From contig NZ_JAJNKB010000014.1 in the NCBI RefSeq assembly GCF_021533195.1, positions 1 to 63,729 of the forward strand: DNA of 63,729 bases, read 5' to 3'. The position numbers and the translations under genes were made by a program. The notes below the pieces were generated by a model. The model worked only from the letters and a program-made list of their open reading frames with translations. It did not search any database and had not been told where the DNA came from. This DNA comes from Portibacter marinus. GTDB lineage: Bacteria > Bacteroidota > Bacteroidia > Chitinophagales > Saprospiraceae. The first letter of the stretch is position 1. The number at the start of each line of letters is the position of its first letter. Below, one piece after another: positions 18,796 through 28,427 of this stretch.

Positions 18796-19983
18796 ATGAA
18801 AATCATGAAGAAAACAATCTACACCACCTGTCTCCTGTCTTTGATATTCCTTCTCACCCTTAGTTGCGAGAAAAACATAGAAATTTATAAGAAAGACATT
18901 GTTCTGGAGCTGCCTGATGAAAACTTTGACTATATCAATGGAAGTTATAAAACCGCAATCAGTGAGGCAACAAGACAGGTTCCTCAACTCCTAAAAAATA
19001 CCGGTGTAACCAATGAAGGGGCAAAATTAGGAAGAGTATTGTTTTATGATACCCAATTATCGCTAAATAACAGAGTTTCCTGTGCCTCTTGCCATGAACA
19101 GTCATTGGCATTTTCAGATTCTAAAGCTTTTAGTGTGGGGTTCGAAACCAAGGTCACGCCTAGAAATAGTATGGCCATTGTTAATCCAATCGTAAACAAT
19201 AGTCTTTTCTGGGATTCAAGAGCCAGTTCGATTGAAGATTTGATTAGTGAGCCCATCAAAAACCACATCGAAATGGGTATGGAATCCATGGAGTCTTTGG
19301 TAAGAAAACTTAAAACTATTGAATATTATGATCCGTTATTTGAGGAAGCTTACGGAGATCGAGTGATTACAGAAAAAAAAGTGGTAGATGCCATGTCTCA
19401 GTTTTTGAGATCAATGGTTTCCATGGAATCCAAGTTTGATACTGGCGCAGCTAAGGGCTTTACCAATTATTCAGAACTTGAATTGAAAGGCAAAGAAATC
19501 TTCTTTAGTAAAGATGCACAGTGCTCTTCGTGCCACAAAGGCATAAATTTCAGTGCTCCGGACGGCGGAGGAGCAGGTGCGCGAATCTCTAACGATTTTA
19601 TTGATCAATCGGACAACGGTTTTGGTGATAGCGAATATGCAGGTCCTGAAATCATGGGAACTGCAAATATTGGTTTGGATGTCGTTTATTCCGATAATGG
19701 ATTCGGCCAGGGCCAATTTAAGATTCCAACTTTAAGAAACATTGAATTGACCGCTCCATACATGCATGATGGTCGATATGCTACTTTAGAAGAAGTGGTT
19801 GATCATTACAGTTCAAATATTCAATTGCACAATAATTTGGATGATAAATTTCTGGAAGCGGGGCAAGTCAAACACCTAAATTTCAATGACAGAGAAAAAT
19901 CGGCTTTGGTTGCTTTCTTAAAAACACTGACAGACCAGGAATTTGTCACTGCAGAAAGATTTTCAGATCCTTTTATTAGGTAA
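18796..19983 (+). CDS. Di-haem cytochrome c peroxidase / MauG family lipoprotein
   Basis: The frame is open from a TTG at 18763, but the ATG at 18796 (or 18805) gives a proper lipoprotein leader with lipobox LTLSC, so 18796 is used (395 residues). Two haem c sites are present: CASCH at about residues 96-100 and CSSCH at about 243-247. The family segments MAIVNPIVNNSLFWDSRA and IPTLRNIELTAPYMHDGRY are intact. Such enzymes reduce hydrogen peroxide in the periplasm or, in MauG relatives, oxidise protein side chains; context does not decide between them. It is 49 bases downstream of the barrel pair and may share their transcript. Confidence 0.92.
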   Translation: MKIMKKTIYTTCLLSLIFLLTLSCEKNIEIYKKDIVLELPDENFDYINGSYKTAISEATRQVPQLLKNTGVTNEGAKLGRVLFYDTQLSLNNRVSCASCHEQSLAFSDSKAFSVGFETKVTPRNSMAIVNPIVNNSLFWDSRASSIEDLISEPIKNHIEMGMESMESLVRKLKTIEYYDPLFEEAYGDRVITEKKVVDAMSQFLRSMVSMESKFDTGAAKGFTNYSELELKGKEIFFSKDAQCSSCHKGINFSAPDGGGAGARISNDFIDQSDNGFGDSEYAGPEIMGTANIGLDVVYSDNGFGQGQFKIPTLRNIELTAPYMHDGRYATLEEVVDHYSSNIQLHNNLDDKFLEAGQVKHLNFNDREKSALVAFLKTLTDQEFVTAERFSDPFIR

Positions 19984-20031
19984 TTTCAGTCGATTGGGAA
20001 CCGATTAAAAATTGAAAACATTGATGATCTT

Positions 20032-20544
20032 ATGAAGACCAATCAAGTATATTCTAATTTTGAAAAAACCCAATATTTAAAAAATAAGATTTTTGATGCT
20101 TTTTTAGATGGGGATTATCCAATGGCTAGGGCATTTGTATCTGTCATGCTTAATTTGGCTGAAGTAGAGAAAGGAGAATGGAATTATTCTAATCTAATTC
20201 ACATCAGTCATACCTATCTCGGTTTAATTCATCTTGCTGAGGAGAATATCGAAGAGGCAAAAAAGAACCTTTTAAAATCAATTAATTTTAAAATTGGCTC
20301 ACCTCAACTCAAGTCTTTTGGACCCAATATGATGTTAGCAGAACAGCTATTGAAAGTTGGGGAAAAAGAAGTGGTTTTAGAATATTTGAAGAAGTCTGGT
20401 AAGATTTGGTATTTCATCTTTAGCTTTTACAGGCTTAATAAGTGGCGAAATCAAATTAGAAATAATGAGATTCCAGATTTCGGAGTAAATCAGAATTTAC
20501 ATCTCATGAAGCAAGAAAATTTAAATTTAGAAAGACGTCATTGA
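20032..20544 (+). CDS. Small helical protein, TPR-like, unknown
   Basis: This 170-residue cytoplasmic-looking protein has no signal peptide or membrane segment. It is rich in helices, with a TPR-like stretch around ISHTYLGLIHLAEENIEEAK (residues about 63-82) and LLKVGEKEVVLEYLKKSGK. I do not recognise a family. It lies 48 bases after the peroxidase gene on the same strand and could be the last gene of that transcript. Confidence 0.68.
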   Translation: MKTNQVYSNFEKTQYLKNKIFDAFLDGDYPMARAFVSVMLNLAEVEKGEWNYSNLIHISHTYLGLIHLAEENIEEAKKNLLKSINFKIGSPQLKSFGPNMMLAEQLLKVGEKEVVLEYLKKSGKIWYFIFSFYRLNKWRNQIRNNEIPDFGVNQNLHLMKQENLNLERRH

Positions 20545-20546
20545 TC

Positions 20547-20580
20547 AAAAAAAACAGTCTTCTGCAAGCAGAAGACTGTC
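20547..20580 (-). terminator. Terminator for the TPR gene (possibly two-way)
   Basis: ACAGTCTTCTGC and GCAGAAGACTGT form a perfect 12-bp stem with an AA loop. On the minus strand the stem is followed by seven or eight T residues, so it fits the end of the gene at 20631. The plus-strand side has only a weak T-tract (GAATTTTGG). Confidence 0.85.
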
Positions 20581-20630
20581 GAATTTTGGTAATAAAGATT
20601 GAGTTTCACCCCTGAATAAAGAGGATTCTC

Positions 20631-22031
20631 TTACATCTTTGATTCTCCCTCATAGTAGTGTATGATAGAGAGTATGTCTTTGTCGAATTTCAGTGATGGA
20701 TCCAGATCAAACAGTTTTCCGTGCATTGAAAAATCATCGATTAAGGCCTCATCCAATATCGCTAAAGCCTCTTTTTTTCTGCCGATCAGACTAAGGCAAA
20801 CAGCACGACAGTAAAGCAATTCCGGACCCCAGGATTCTTCTTCAGCTTCATCCAGAGCTTCGAGGGCATCTTCTACACGCCCAAGTTTAATCAGCAAACT
20901 GGCATATTGGTACCATAGGTGTTCTTTGTAAGGGGCTAATTCTGTAGCTGTTTCGTAATACTTAACAGCATTCGTATTGTCTCCTAATTGAACATAGGCA
21001 GTAGCTATTCCTTCAAAGTACTCCTCCCTCTCTTCATCTATATTTGCTGCTTTCTTAAATGCACTTATGGCTGAATGCAAGGATTTCTCTTTCAAATAAC
21101 ATTGGCCTAAATAGAAATAAATTTCATCATTATAGGAGTCTAATCGAAGCGCACTAAATAAATTGGCTTTTGCAGATAACAAATTGTCCAGATTCAAATT
21201 GCATATTGCCATTTGAAGTAGTATTTCGCTATCTGGTCCGAAATATTGATTGGCCTCTTCGAAAATCGTGAGCGCCTTTTGATAATTATTGAGATAGATA
21301 CAAGTCTCAGCACATTCAAGATAGGCCAGTTCAAAATCTTTATTTACTATAAAGCTATACTCCATGGCTGTTATGGCTTTGTCATATTCGCCTAAACTGG
21401 AGTAAGCATGTCCCAGATTATACCATGCCAAAAAGTTGTAAGGATTTATTTCAAGCAGCTCATTGTGAAATTCAATGCTTTTCTCATAACATTTCGAAAT
21501 GTCTACGCTGATATATACTTTCTCCAGGGCCTCGGTGTATAAAGGATTGATCAAGAGCAGTTCTCTGAGCGTAGAAAACATCCGCTTATAACGTTTTCCA
21601 CTCTCGTAAATCAGTGCTTCAGAGAAATAGATCTCACAAAGTTCATCTTTACCCGCATATTGCTTGATGGGCTCTAGCATTTTAAGTCCAACATTGCCAC
21701 CGAAACACCTGGCTTTCAATATGGTGATTTCGTTCTCAAATGGTGATATGATTTCAGCCTCTTCAAGTACTTCAAGGGCTTCCTCTATTCTTTTACCTCT
21801 GATGAGCAATCTTGCTTTCGTGATAAAAAATTCAACTCTATATTGATATTGTTCGATGGCCATTTGGACCACAGCCAGCGCTTTGTCTATCAGAAATTCC
21901 CCCTGATAGTAATTGATCAACTGATAGTAAGTTTTTTCGTCGAGGTAAGACAGATTCCCAGTTTCTGACATAGCCTCGAACTCACTCACCAGATGTTTTA
22001 GTTTGTGGTCTCGTCTCGTTCTGTTTTCCAT
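20631..22031 (-). CDS. Tetratricopeptide-repeat protein
   Basis: This 466-residue protein has no signal peptide and is made almost entirely of TPR units. Clear examples are YNFLAWYNLGHAYSSLGEYD and EIYFYLGQCYLKEKSLHSAI, with the typical W-x-x-L-G-x-x-Y and A pattern about every 34 residues. It probably works as a cytoplasmic scaffold for protein contacts; the partner is unknown. It has its own strong terminator and stands apart from the gene upstream. Confidence 0.88.
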   Translation of the reverse strand: MENRTRRDHKLKHLVSEFEAMSETGNLSYLDEKTYYQLINYYQGEFLIDKALAVVQMAIEQYQYRVEFFITKARLLIRGKRIEEALEVLEEAEIISPFENEITILKARCFGGNVGLKMLEPIKQYAGKDELCEIYFSEALIYESGKRYKRMFSTLRELLLINPLYTEALEKVYISVDISKCYEKSIEFHNELLEINPYNFLAWYNLGHAYSSLGEYDKAITAMEYSFIVNKDFELAYLECAETCIYLNNYQKALTIFEEANQYFGPDSEILLQMAICNLNLDNLLSAKANLFSALRLDSYNDEIYFYLGQCYLKEKSLHSAISAFKKAANIDEEREEYFEGIATAYVQLGDNTNAVKYYETATELAPYKEHLWYQYASLLIKLGRVEDALEALDEAEEESWGPELLYCRAVCLSLIGRKKEALAILDEALIDDFSMHGKLFDLDPSLKFDKDILSIIHYYEGESKM

Positions 22032-22141
22032 ATTTCTCTTAAGCCGGATTATAATTAACAGGTGGTAAATATAAATAAAAAAGAAGCTGGCGGAATTGAT
22101 TGCACCATTTATTTATCAACATATCCTTGACGAACTTCAAA

Positions 22142-22173
22142 TTGGATAACAATTGCTAATTGTTGTTATTCAA
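22142..22173. other. Imperfect palindrome in the TPR/EamA gap
   Basis: The sequence has a core AACAATT-GCT-AATTGTT extended by TTGGATA on the left and TTATTCAA on the right. It could be a weak hairpin at the end of the EamA gene or a protein-binding site. There is no long T-tract, so it is not called a terminator. Confidence 0.3.
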
Positions 22174-22259
22174 GCTCATATATATATTTTTTATATTTAT
22201 TTGTTTTGGATTATCAGCTAAATGTTTATAAAGCACTTCACTACACATTAGAATATAAT

Positions 22260-23075
22260 CTACGTGTTCCGTGGAAAACTTTTTTTAATGACGAAATATA
22301 AACCAGTGAGAATTAAAATACCTGCAATGATCTTATGAAGGGTTAATTCATCTTTACCAAATCCAATGGACAGTACGGTGGTTATAAAGGGCTGGAGGTA
22401 GAGATATAAACCAGCGACTACAGGGCTTAAAATTTTAATGGCATATGCATTAAACAGATAAGTAAAGAAAGTGGCAAAAATGATGACGTAGATAAGTCCA
22501 ATCCAGGCATAGGTTGTAAAGGCACTCCAGTCTATCTGAATAAAATCGCGATAGGAAATAATAATAATCATAGGTGCGGAGAAGGTGAATACCCATTTGA
22601 TTACAGTCAAAGGATGATAAGTTCTAAGCAATGGTTTGATGAGCACCAGATAAAGTCCATAAGCGGTTGCGTTTAAAATAATGAGTGAATTCCCCAGTAA
22701 ATAATCATTGCTAAAATCTATTTTTCCTCTGGCACTTAAAAGCACTGCTGTTCCGATTCCAGCGAGAACGATGCCTGCTATTCTATTTAGCGTCAATCGC
22801 TCTTTGAGTATAACTACGCTGAAGCCTGCTACAATAATGGGAGTGGTACTTACAAGCAGAGAAGCATTAATAGTCGGCGTTTTTTCCAGACCCATTAGAA
22901 ATGAATTTTGAGCGATTACAATTCCGATAATAGAACAGAGAATAAAATATGGAACATCTTTCTTTTTTATTCGTTCTCTTATGAATGAGACATGTATGAT
23001 CCAAAACATAGTTCCGGCCCCTATTACTCTGAAAAGTACAAGGGCTATAGGAGGAATAAAATCTCCTTGCATCAC
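22260..23075 (-). CDS. EamA/DMT-family transporter (start region abnormal)
   Basis: The part shown (271 residues from a GTG at 23075) contains nine membrane segments of a ten-segment EamA permease. Typical motifs are ALVLFRVIGAG, TPTINASLLVSTTPII, ILKERLTLNRIAGIVLAGIG and, in the second repeat, ILSPVVAGLYLYLQPFIT. The same frame continues upstream to 23165 and encodes the missing first segment (HLALFAVSIFYSCNYIIAQ). That extension has no ATG, GTG or TTG. The only suitable ATG (23169-23171) is followed at once by TAA (23166-23168). The gene may start at an ATT (23153) or may be disabled at codon 2. Substrate is unknown; drug or metabolite export is usual. Confidence 0.85.
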   Translation of the reverse strand: MMQGDFIPPIALVLFRVIGAGTMFWIIHVSFIRERIKKKDVPYFILCSIIGIVIAQNSFLMGLEKTPTINASLLVSTTPIIVAGFSVVILKERLTLNRIAGIVLAGIGTAVLLSARGKIDFSNDYLLGNSLIILNATAYGLYLVLIKPLLRTYHPLTVIKWVFTFSAPMIIIISYRDFIQIDWSAFTTYAWIGLIYVIIFATFFTYLFNAYAIKILSPVVAGLYLYLQPFITTVLSIGFGKDELTLHKIIAGILILTGLYFVIKKSFPRNT

Positions 23076-23216
23076 ATCTTGGGCAATGATGTAGTTGCAG
23101 CTATAGAAAATACTGACAGCGAAGAGGGCTAAATGCGCTTTGACCTTATTAATATACTTGGATTTTTACATTGAGCTGAATAACTTACTTGAATTTACTG
23201 ACCACAAGATTTAGAT

Positions 23217-24881
23217 ATGCATGATATTCCATTTTCTGGATTGAGAAGACAAGATATAGTAGAAACCTTGAATAAAGAACCGTTCGATCTACTAATTATC
23301 GGCGGAGGTGTAACAGGATGCGGAATTGCTCTTGATGCTGCCAGCAGAGGCCTTAAGGTAGCGCTTGTCGAGAAAAATGACTTTGCCTCAGGAACGAGTT
23401 CTAAATCTACCAAACTGATTCATGGCGGGTTAAGATATCTAAAGCAGTTTGATGTTGCGCTTGTACGTGAAACGGGTAAAGAAAGAGCTGTTTTAAATCA
23501 ATTGGCTCCTCATCTTGCGCTTCCGGAAAAAATGCTTCTCCCCATTGTTGAAGATGGAACCTTCGGAAAGTATTCAGCTTCAGTCGGACTGTGGGTTTAT
23601 GATTGGCTCGCCGGAGTTTCAGGTGATGATAAAAGAAGAATGCTAACCAAGGAGGAGGCACTAAAAAAAGAACCTTTACTGGATGAATCGATATTGAAAT
23701 CAGCTGGTTATTACGCTGAATATCGGACTGACGATGCCAGACTGACCATAGAATTGATCAAAAAAGCAGTGAGTCTTGGAGCGGTAGCTTTAAACTACTG
23801 TGAGGTGGTTGACTTTTTAGAAGACGAAAAGATCAAAGGAGTGGAAGTAGTAGATCGACTGAAGAATCAGCACTACTATATCAAAGCCAAGAAGGTCGTT
23901 TCTGCAGCAGGTCCCTGGGTGGATACCCTTAGAAAAATGAACGATTCCTTTGAGGGCAAACGATTACATCTGACAAAGGGCGTACATTTGGTGTTTCCAC
24001 ATGTCAAGCTACCTTTAAAGCATTCCGTATATTTTGATGTTCCAGATGGAAGAATGATTTTTGCCATTCCCAGAGGAAGAGCTACATATGTCGGAACCAC
24101 TGACACAGAATACCATGGCGATCTCAATAGAATTGTTGCAACCAAGGATGACCTGGCGTACCTTCTAGACGCTGTGAATAGTGCTTTTCCAGATATTGGC
24201 CTAAGTGCAGAAGATGTAGAATCAAATTGGTCAGGATTACGGCCGCTGATTCATGAAGATGGGAAGTCAGCTTCAGAAATTTCCAGAAAAGATGAAATTT
24301 TTCATGCGGATAATGGGTTGATATCAATTGCTGGAGGTAAATTAACGGGATATCGAAAGATGTCTGAAAAAATAGTCGATCTGGTATGTGATCTACTGAA
24401 AAAAGAGGAAAGCAAGCTATTTCCACCTTCAAAAACTGAATCCATACCACTTACTACGCAGCCATTTAAATCGAATAAGGAAGTAAAAAAATACATTGAC
24501 ACCTTAGCAGCAGCATTCGAAATAGAAAATATTAATCCGTACTATGCCTGGTACATCGTTACGAATTATGGACAGGATTGCAAAGAAATCATAGATGAAG
24601 CCAAGGGAGAGAATAAGACTATTTCTGAACAAGAACTAATTGCTGCTGAAGTAAATCACTGCGTAAAAAAAGAACTTACGGTGACTGTCGCAGACTTTTT
24701 TGTTCGAAGAACCGGACGTCTATACTTTAATATACAAAGTACCATCGATTATAAAGATTTCGTTATAGATAAAATGGCCAAATATTTTGATTGGTCACCA
24801 GAGCGTATAGAGAAAGAGTCAGAGGAAATGAACCAACTGATTCAAGACGCAACAACTTATTATGACCAGGAATTCGAATAA
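23217..24881 (+). CDS. glpD: FAD-dependent glycerol-3-phosphate dehydrogenase
   Basis: This 554-residue protein has the FAD-binding IIGGGVTGCGIALDAASRG near residue 25. It also has the GlpD signatures SGTSSKSTKLIHGGLRYLK and GTTDTEYHG, and a C-terminal DAO_C domain with TVADFFVRRTGRLYF. It oxidises glycerol-3-phosphate to dihydroxyacetone phosphate and passes electrons to the quinone pool at the inner membrane. It is divergent from the EamA gene (about 45 bases from the latter's possible start), and its last 20 bases overlap the next small gene. Confidence 0.95.
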   Translation: MHDIPFSGLRRQDIVETLNKEPFDLLIIGGGVTGCGIALDAASRGLKVALVEKNDFASGTSSKSTKLIHGGLRYLKQFDVALVRETGKERAVLNQLAPHLALPEKMLLPIVEDGTFGKYSASVGLWVYDWLAGVSGDDKRRMLTKEEALKKEPLLDESILKSAGYYAEYRTDDARLTIELIKKAVSLGAVALNYCEVVDFLEDEKIKGVEVVDRLKNQHYYIKAKKVVSAAGPWVDTLRKMNDSFEGKRLHLTKGVHLVFPHVKLPLKHSVYFDVPDGRMIFAIPRGRATYVGTTDTEYHGDLNRIVATKDDLAYLLDAVNSAFPDIGLSAEDVESNWSGLRPLIHEDGKSASEISRKDEIFHADNGLISIAGGKLTGYRKMSEKIVDLVCDLLKKEESKLFPPSKTESIPLTTQPFKSNKEVKKYIDTLAAAFEIENINPYYAWYIVTNYGQDCKEIIDEAKGENKTISEQELIAAEVNHCVKKELTVTVADFFVRRTGRLYFNIQSTIDYKDFVIDKMAKYFDWSPERIEKESEEMNQLIQDATTYYDQEFE

Positions 24882-25182
24882 GCTTATTTTAACTTTATAT
24901 GTGATCTACGCGCTACTTTATTTCGTGATCACAGCTATCATTTATCAACCCAGTTCGACTCAGAGTAAGAATATATTGATTGCTATTCTCCATTCGTTGA
25001 GTAATATGCTTTTCTGGATCAATGCGATAGGAATCTTTCTCTTGAGCATTTTACTCAGTTCAATAATAGGCATGATTGTAATGCACTGTCAAAACAAGCC
25101 CAAAGCCTTTGGAATCTTCAAATGGATATCAATCACAACCCTTCTGATATTTATGATCAGTTATATCATATCTCTATTTTAA
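24862..25182 (+). CDS. Small integral membrane protein, unknown
   Basis: This 106-residue protein has three hydrophobic helices: LILTLYVIYALLYFVITAII, then LFWINAIGIFLLSILLSSII, then a last one near the C-terminus ending ISYIISLF. Its ATG lies inside glpD in another frame, so translation is probably coupled to GlpD. No family is recognised. The position suggests a role near the membrane with GlpD, but that is only inferred. Its stop region overlaps that of the convergent reductase gene by 4 bases. Confidence 0.72.
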   Translation: MTRNSNKLILTLYVIYALLYFVITAIIYQPSSTQSKNILIAILHSLSNMLFWINAIGIFLLSILLSSIIGMIVMHCQNKPKAFGIFKWISITTLLIFMISYIISLF

Positions 25183-26171
25183 ACTTTTAGCACTAATTTT
25201 CCTCGCTTATCGCCACTAAACAATTTGAGAAAAGTGTCTCTAAAGTTTTCAATACCTTCTATGACCGTCTCTTCAGTTTTAATTTTACCCTCAGCTACCC
25301 ATCGACCCAATGCTTGTAACGCTTCACTATACCTATCTGCAAAATGAAAGATGACAAAACCTTCCATTTTGGCACCATTGACCAATAATGACATATAATT
25401 AGAAGGTCCTTTCATTCCATCTGTACTGTTATACTGACTAATGGCACCACATATTACCACTCTTGCCTTCTTTTTTAAGGCTGTAAGTGCATGATCCAGA
25501 ATGTCTCCACCTACATTGTCAAAATAAACATCTATACCGTCCGGACAATACTCATGAATTTTTCGTCTGACATTTTCATTTTTATAGTCAATGGCATGGT
25601 CAAAACCCAGTTCTTTTTTAATGTAATTGCACTTTTGTGGTCCTCCGGCAATACCGATTACCGTACAATTCTTGATCTTGGCGATCTGGCCCACCACACT
25701 TCCAACGGCTCCAGCTGCTCCAGAAACTAAAACGACATCACCTTCTTTTAATTCACCCACATCTAACAAGCCAAAATAGGCGGTCATTCCCGGCATCCCT
25801 ATAGTTCCAGTGTAGGTTTCAAGTGGTGCCATCGATGGATCGACCTTATAGAAGCCTTTACCATCCGTCAACTTATATTGCTGCACACCACCCATTCCAA
25901 ATACGAAATCTCCCTTTTTAAACTTATCATTTTTCGACTCCATAACCTCACCCACGGCACCAGCTCTCATCACATCATCCAATTTCACTGGGGGTATATA
26001 AGATCTGGCATCATTGATCCAGCCTCTCATCGCAGGATCCATAGATATAAACTTATTCCTTATGAGCATCTCACCATCTCCAACTTCTGGAATTTCAGTT
26101 TCTATAAGTTCCCATGTTTTTTCATCGGGAACGCCCACAGGACGATTTCGTAAAATTTGTTGCTTATTCAT
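25179..26171 (-). CDS. NADP-dependent MDR-family oxidoreductase (2-alkenal / prostaglandin reductase type)
   Basis: This 330-residue zinc-free medium-chain dehydrogenase/reductase has the family N-terminus (NRPVGVPDEKTWELIE), the MDPAMRGWI segment and a nucleotide-binding loop VSGAAGAVGSVVGQIAK. It also has VYFDNVGGDILDHAL and CGAISQYN, which are typical of the leukotriene B4 dehydrogenase / YncB-CurA group. It should reduce the double bond of reactive enals or enones with NADPH. It is a single gene, convergent with the small membrane protein gene. Confidence 0.92.
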   Translation of the reverse strand: MNKQQILRNRPVGVPDEKTWELIETEIPEVGDGEMLIRNKFISMDPAMRGWINDARSYIPPVKLDDVMRAGAVGEVMESKNDKFKKGDFVFGMGGVQQYKLTDGKGFYKVDPSMAPLETYTGTIGMPGMTAYFGLLDVGELKEGDVVLVSGAAGAVGSVVGQIAKIKNCTVIGIAGGPQKCNYIKKELGFDHAIDYKNENVRRKIHEYCPDGIDVYFDNVGGDILDHALTALKKKARVVICGAISQYNSTDGMKGPSNYMSLLVNGAKMEGFVIFHFADRYSEALQALGRWVAEGKIKTEETVIEGIENFRDTFLKLFSGDKRGKLVLKV

Positions 26172-26328
26172 ACTTTATATCATTTGCTGACCACTTGGCG
26201 TTGTCTGTTGAAATTGAAATTGTTCTTATCTCTTGACCTATATCACTAAGTTAAAAAGATACTGAATGTTCTATACTTAATCCCATTTAAAGGCAGTATG
26301 TTTGCACACTTTTTCTAAATTTCAACAT

Positions 26329-26952
26329 ATGGAACCTACATTTTCTATTATTAGTACTGCATTGGTCCTCACATTTATTTTAGACCCCTTTGGGAATGTG
26401 CCATTGTTGTTGACCATTTTGAAGGATATAGATCGCAAGCATCATCGCAGGATCATTATCAGGGAGATGATCATTGGTTTGATCATCCTGGTGCTTTTTC
26501 TATTTGCTGGTAGAAGCTTTCTGAATATATTTCATTTAGAAACCAGTTCGGTTTCCATAGCCGGAGGGCTTATTTTTTTAATCATTGCCTTAAGATTGAT
26601 TTTTCCTGCGCCTGATGGCAGCTCCATTTTTTCTTCTACCGGAGGAGAACCATTCATCGTTCCTATTGCCATGCCGATGGTTGCCGGGCCATCTGCACTT
26701 GCAACGCTTATGGTCATGGCGAATAATCACGAAGGTCATCTTTCAGGCCTTTTTTTCGCAGTATTGATTGCTTGGGGCGCTACTGCTATCATTTTACTGC
26801 TCTCTCCACTGTTTTTTAGGTTACTTAGAAAAAAGGGATTGGTAGCATTAGAAAAATTAATGGGTATGTTGCTTTTAATTATGGCTGTTCAAATGCTATT
26901 GAATGGTATCAGCGAATATGCTCACACCTTGATGGCTACTTTCGAAAATTAA
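26329..26952 (+). CDS. MarC-family inner-membrane protein
   Basis: The ATG at 26329 gives 207 residues beginning MEPTFSIISTALVLTF; a TTG at 26302 in the same frame is less likely. The family motif FILDPFGNVPLLL is in the first helix. SIAGGLIFLIIALRLIFP and PIAMPMVAGPSALATLM follow, and six membrane helices can be placed. MarC proteins were once linked to multiple antibiotic resistance, but that role was later disputed and the true function is unknown. It stands alone. Confidence 0.9.
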   Translation: MEPTFSIISTALVLTFILDPFGNVPLLLTILKDIDRKHHRRIIIREMIIGLIILVLFLFAGRSFLNIFHLETSSVSIAGGLIFLIIALRLIFPAPDGSSIFSSTGGEPFIVPIAMPMVAGPSALATLMVMANNHEGHLSGLFFAVLIAWGATAIILLLSPLFFRLLRKKGLVALEKLMGMLLLIMAVQMLLNGISEYAHTLMATFEN

Positions 26953-27099
26953 ACCAGACTTAGCTTATCTAACCATGTCCTTATGTACAGCCGCTTGATT
27001 TCTGATTATCATTGTCATCTCTGACTAATTTTCTTCTGCGGAATTGTATATGTGTCTCACTGGGCCTTTTCGCACACAAGCTACTTTAAAGATTGTCAT

Positions 27100-28419
27100 T
27101 TAATTTAATGAAGAATTCAGATCTTCCAGATTGCGACCTTTAGTTTCAGGCATCATTTTCCACACAAATAACAACTGTAGTAACATCATAAAAGCGAAAA
27201 ATAAAAATACGGGTGCTGCTCCAATATTGGTAAAAAGAACCGGGACGAATGAAGGTATAATCGCTGCTAAAACCCAATGAGTACTACTTCCGAATGCCTG
27301 ACCACTTGCCCGAAGATGGTTGGGAAAAATTTCTGAAATAAATACCCAGATCACAGCACCCTGTCCTATGGCGTGTGATGCAATAAACATGAAAAGAAAC
27401 AGTGGCACAGCAAATCCCTGCCATTGATTTATAAAAGAAAGGGCCACCATAGTTAATGAGAAAATATAGCCTATGGAACCGATATACATCAATTGTTTTC
27501 TGCCTCGACGATCGATCAGGGCTATTCCAATCAGTGTAAATATCAGATTGGTTATTCCAATTCCCACACTGCTTAATAGTGCTGATTTTTCTCCAAGACC
27601 GGCAATTTCAAAAATTCTAGGTGCGTAGTACAGAAATGCATTGATACCGGAAAATTGATTAAAAAAAGCAATTAAAAAAGCCAGAATCAATGGAAAACGG
27701 TATTTCTTCATGAAAACATGTTCAGATTTAGGTTGATTTCCAAAGCTGTTTTCGATCTTATTAGCCAGTTCCTCTGGGTCTTCATTGGGATTGATTATAG
27801 CCAACGTTTTCATGGCTTCAGCTCTCTTAGATTTCGAAAGAAGCCATCTTGGACTTTGAGGCACACCCAAAACCATTAAGGTGTAAATCAGCGCAGGTAA
27901 AGCTTCTACGCCAATCATCCATCTCCATGCATTCTCAGGTATGCCACTTAGAAGGAAGTTGGAAATAAAGGCCACTAAAATGCCAAAAACAATGTTGAAT
28001 TGATATAAGGCCACTAATTTACCTCGATCCTGGGCTGGCGAGATTTCTGAAACATAAGCTGGAGCGGCTATGGTGGATGCTCCGACGCCCAGGCCACCGA
28101 TAAACCTAAAAATGGCAAACATATAAGGATCTGTAGCCAAGGCTGATCCAAGAGCTGATACCAGGTAAAGTATTCCGATGATAATTAGTGTTTTTTTACG
28201 TCCAAATACATCAGTAGGAATTCCTCCGAAAATAGCACCAATGACCGTACCCCATAGTGCTGATGAAATGATCACAAATCCATGAAACAAATCTCCCTTA
28301 TCCCATAGTTCTTGCAAAGAAAGGTCCGCTCCTGAAATTACAATGGTGTCAAAGCCAAAAAGAAAACCAGCCAGTGCAACAGTTAATGACCAATACCAAA
28401 TTTTTCTACTTGTCATCAT
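27100..28419 (-). CDS. Sugar porter of the major facilitator superfamily
   Basis: This 439-residue permease has twelve membrane segments. The sugar-porter signatures are present: GFLFGFDT in TM1, FGRKKTLII in loop 2-3, RFIGGLGVGAST in TM4, PQSPRWLLSK after TM6, QFSGINAFLYYAP in TM7, RRGRKQLM in loop 8-9 and PETKGRNLEDL at the end. It imports a sugar or polyol by proton symport or facilitated transport; the substrate is not readable. It follows the SDR gene by 8 bases, so the pair probably handles one compound. Confidence 0.93.
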   Translation of the reverse strand: MMTSRKIWYWSLTVALAGFLFGFDTIVISGADLSLQELWDKGDLFHGFVIISSALWGTVIGAIFGGIPTDVFGRKKTLIIIGILYLVSALGSALATDPYMFAIFRFIGGLGVGASTIAAPAYVSEISPAQDRGKLVALYQFNIVFGILVAFISNFLLSGIPENAWRWMIGVEALPALIYTLMVLGVPQSPRWLLSKSKRAEAMKTLAIINPNEDPEELANKIENSFGNQPKSEHVFMKKYRFPLILAFLIAFFNQFSGINAFLYYAPRIFEIAGLGEKSALLSSVGIGITNLIFTLIGIALIDRRGRKQLMYIGSIGYIFSLTMVALSFINQWQGFAVPLFLFMFIASHAIGQGAVIWVFISEIFPNHLRASGQAFGSSTHWVLAAIIPSFVPVLFTNIGAAPVFLFFAFMMLLQLLFVWKMMPETKGRNLEDLNSSLN

Positions 28420-28427
28420 TCAATGTG

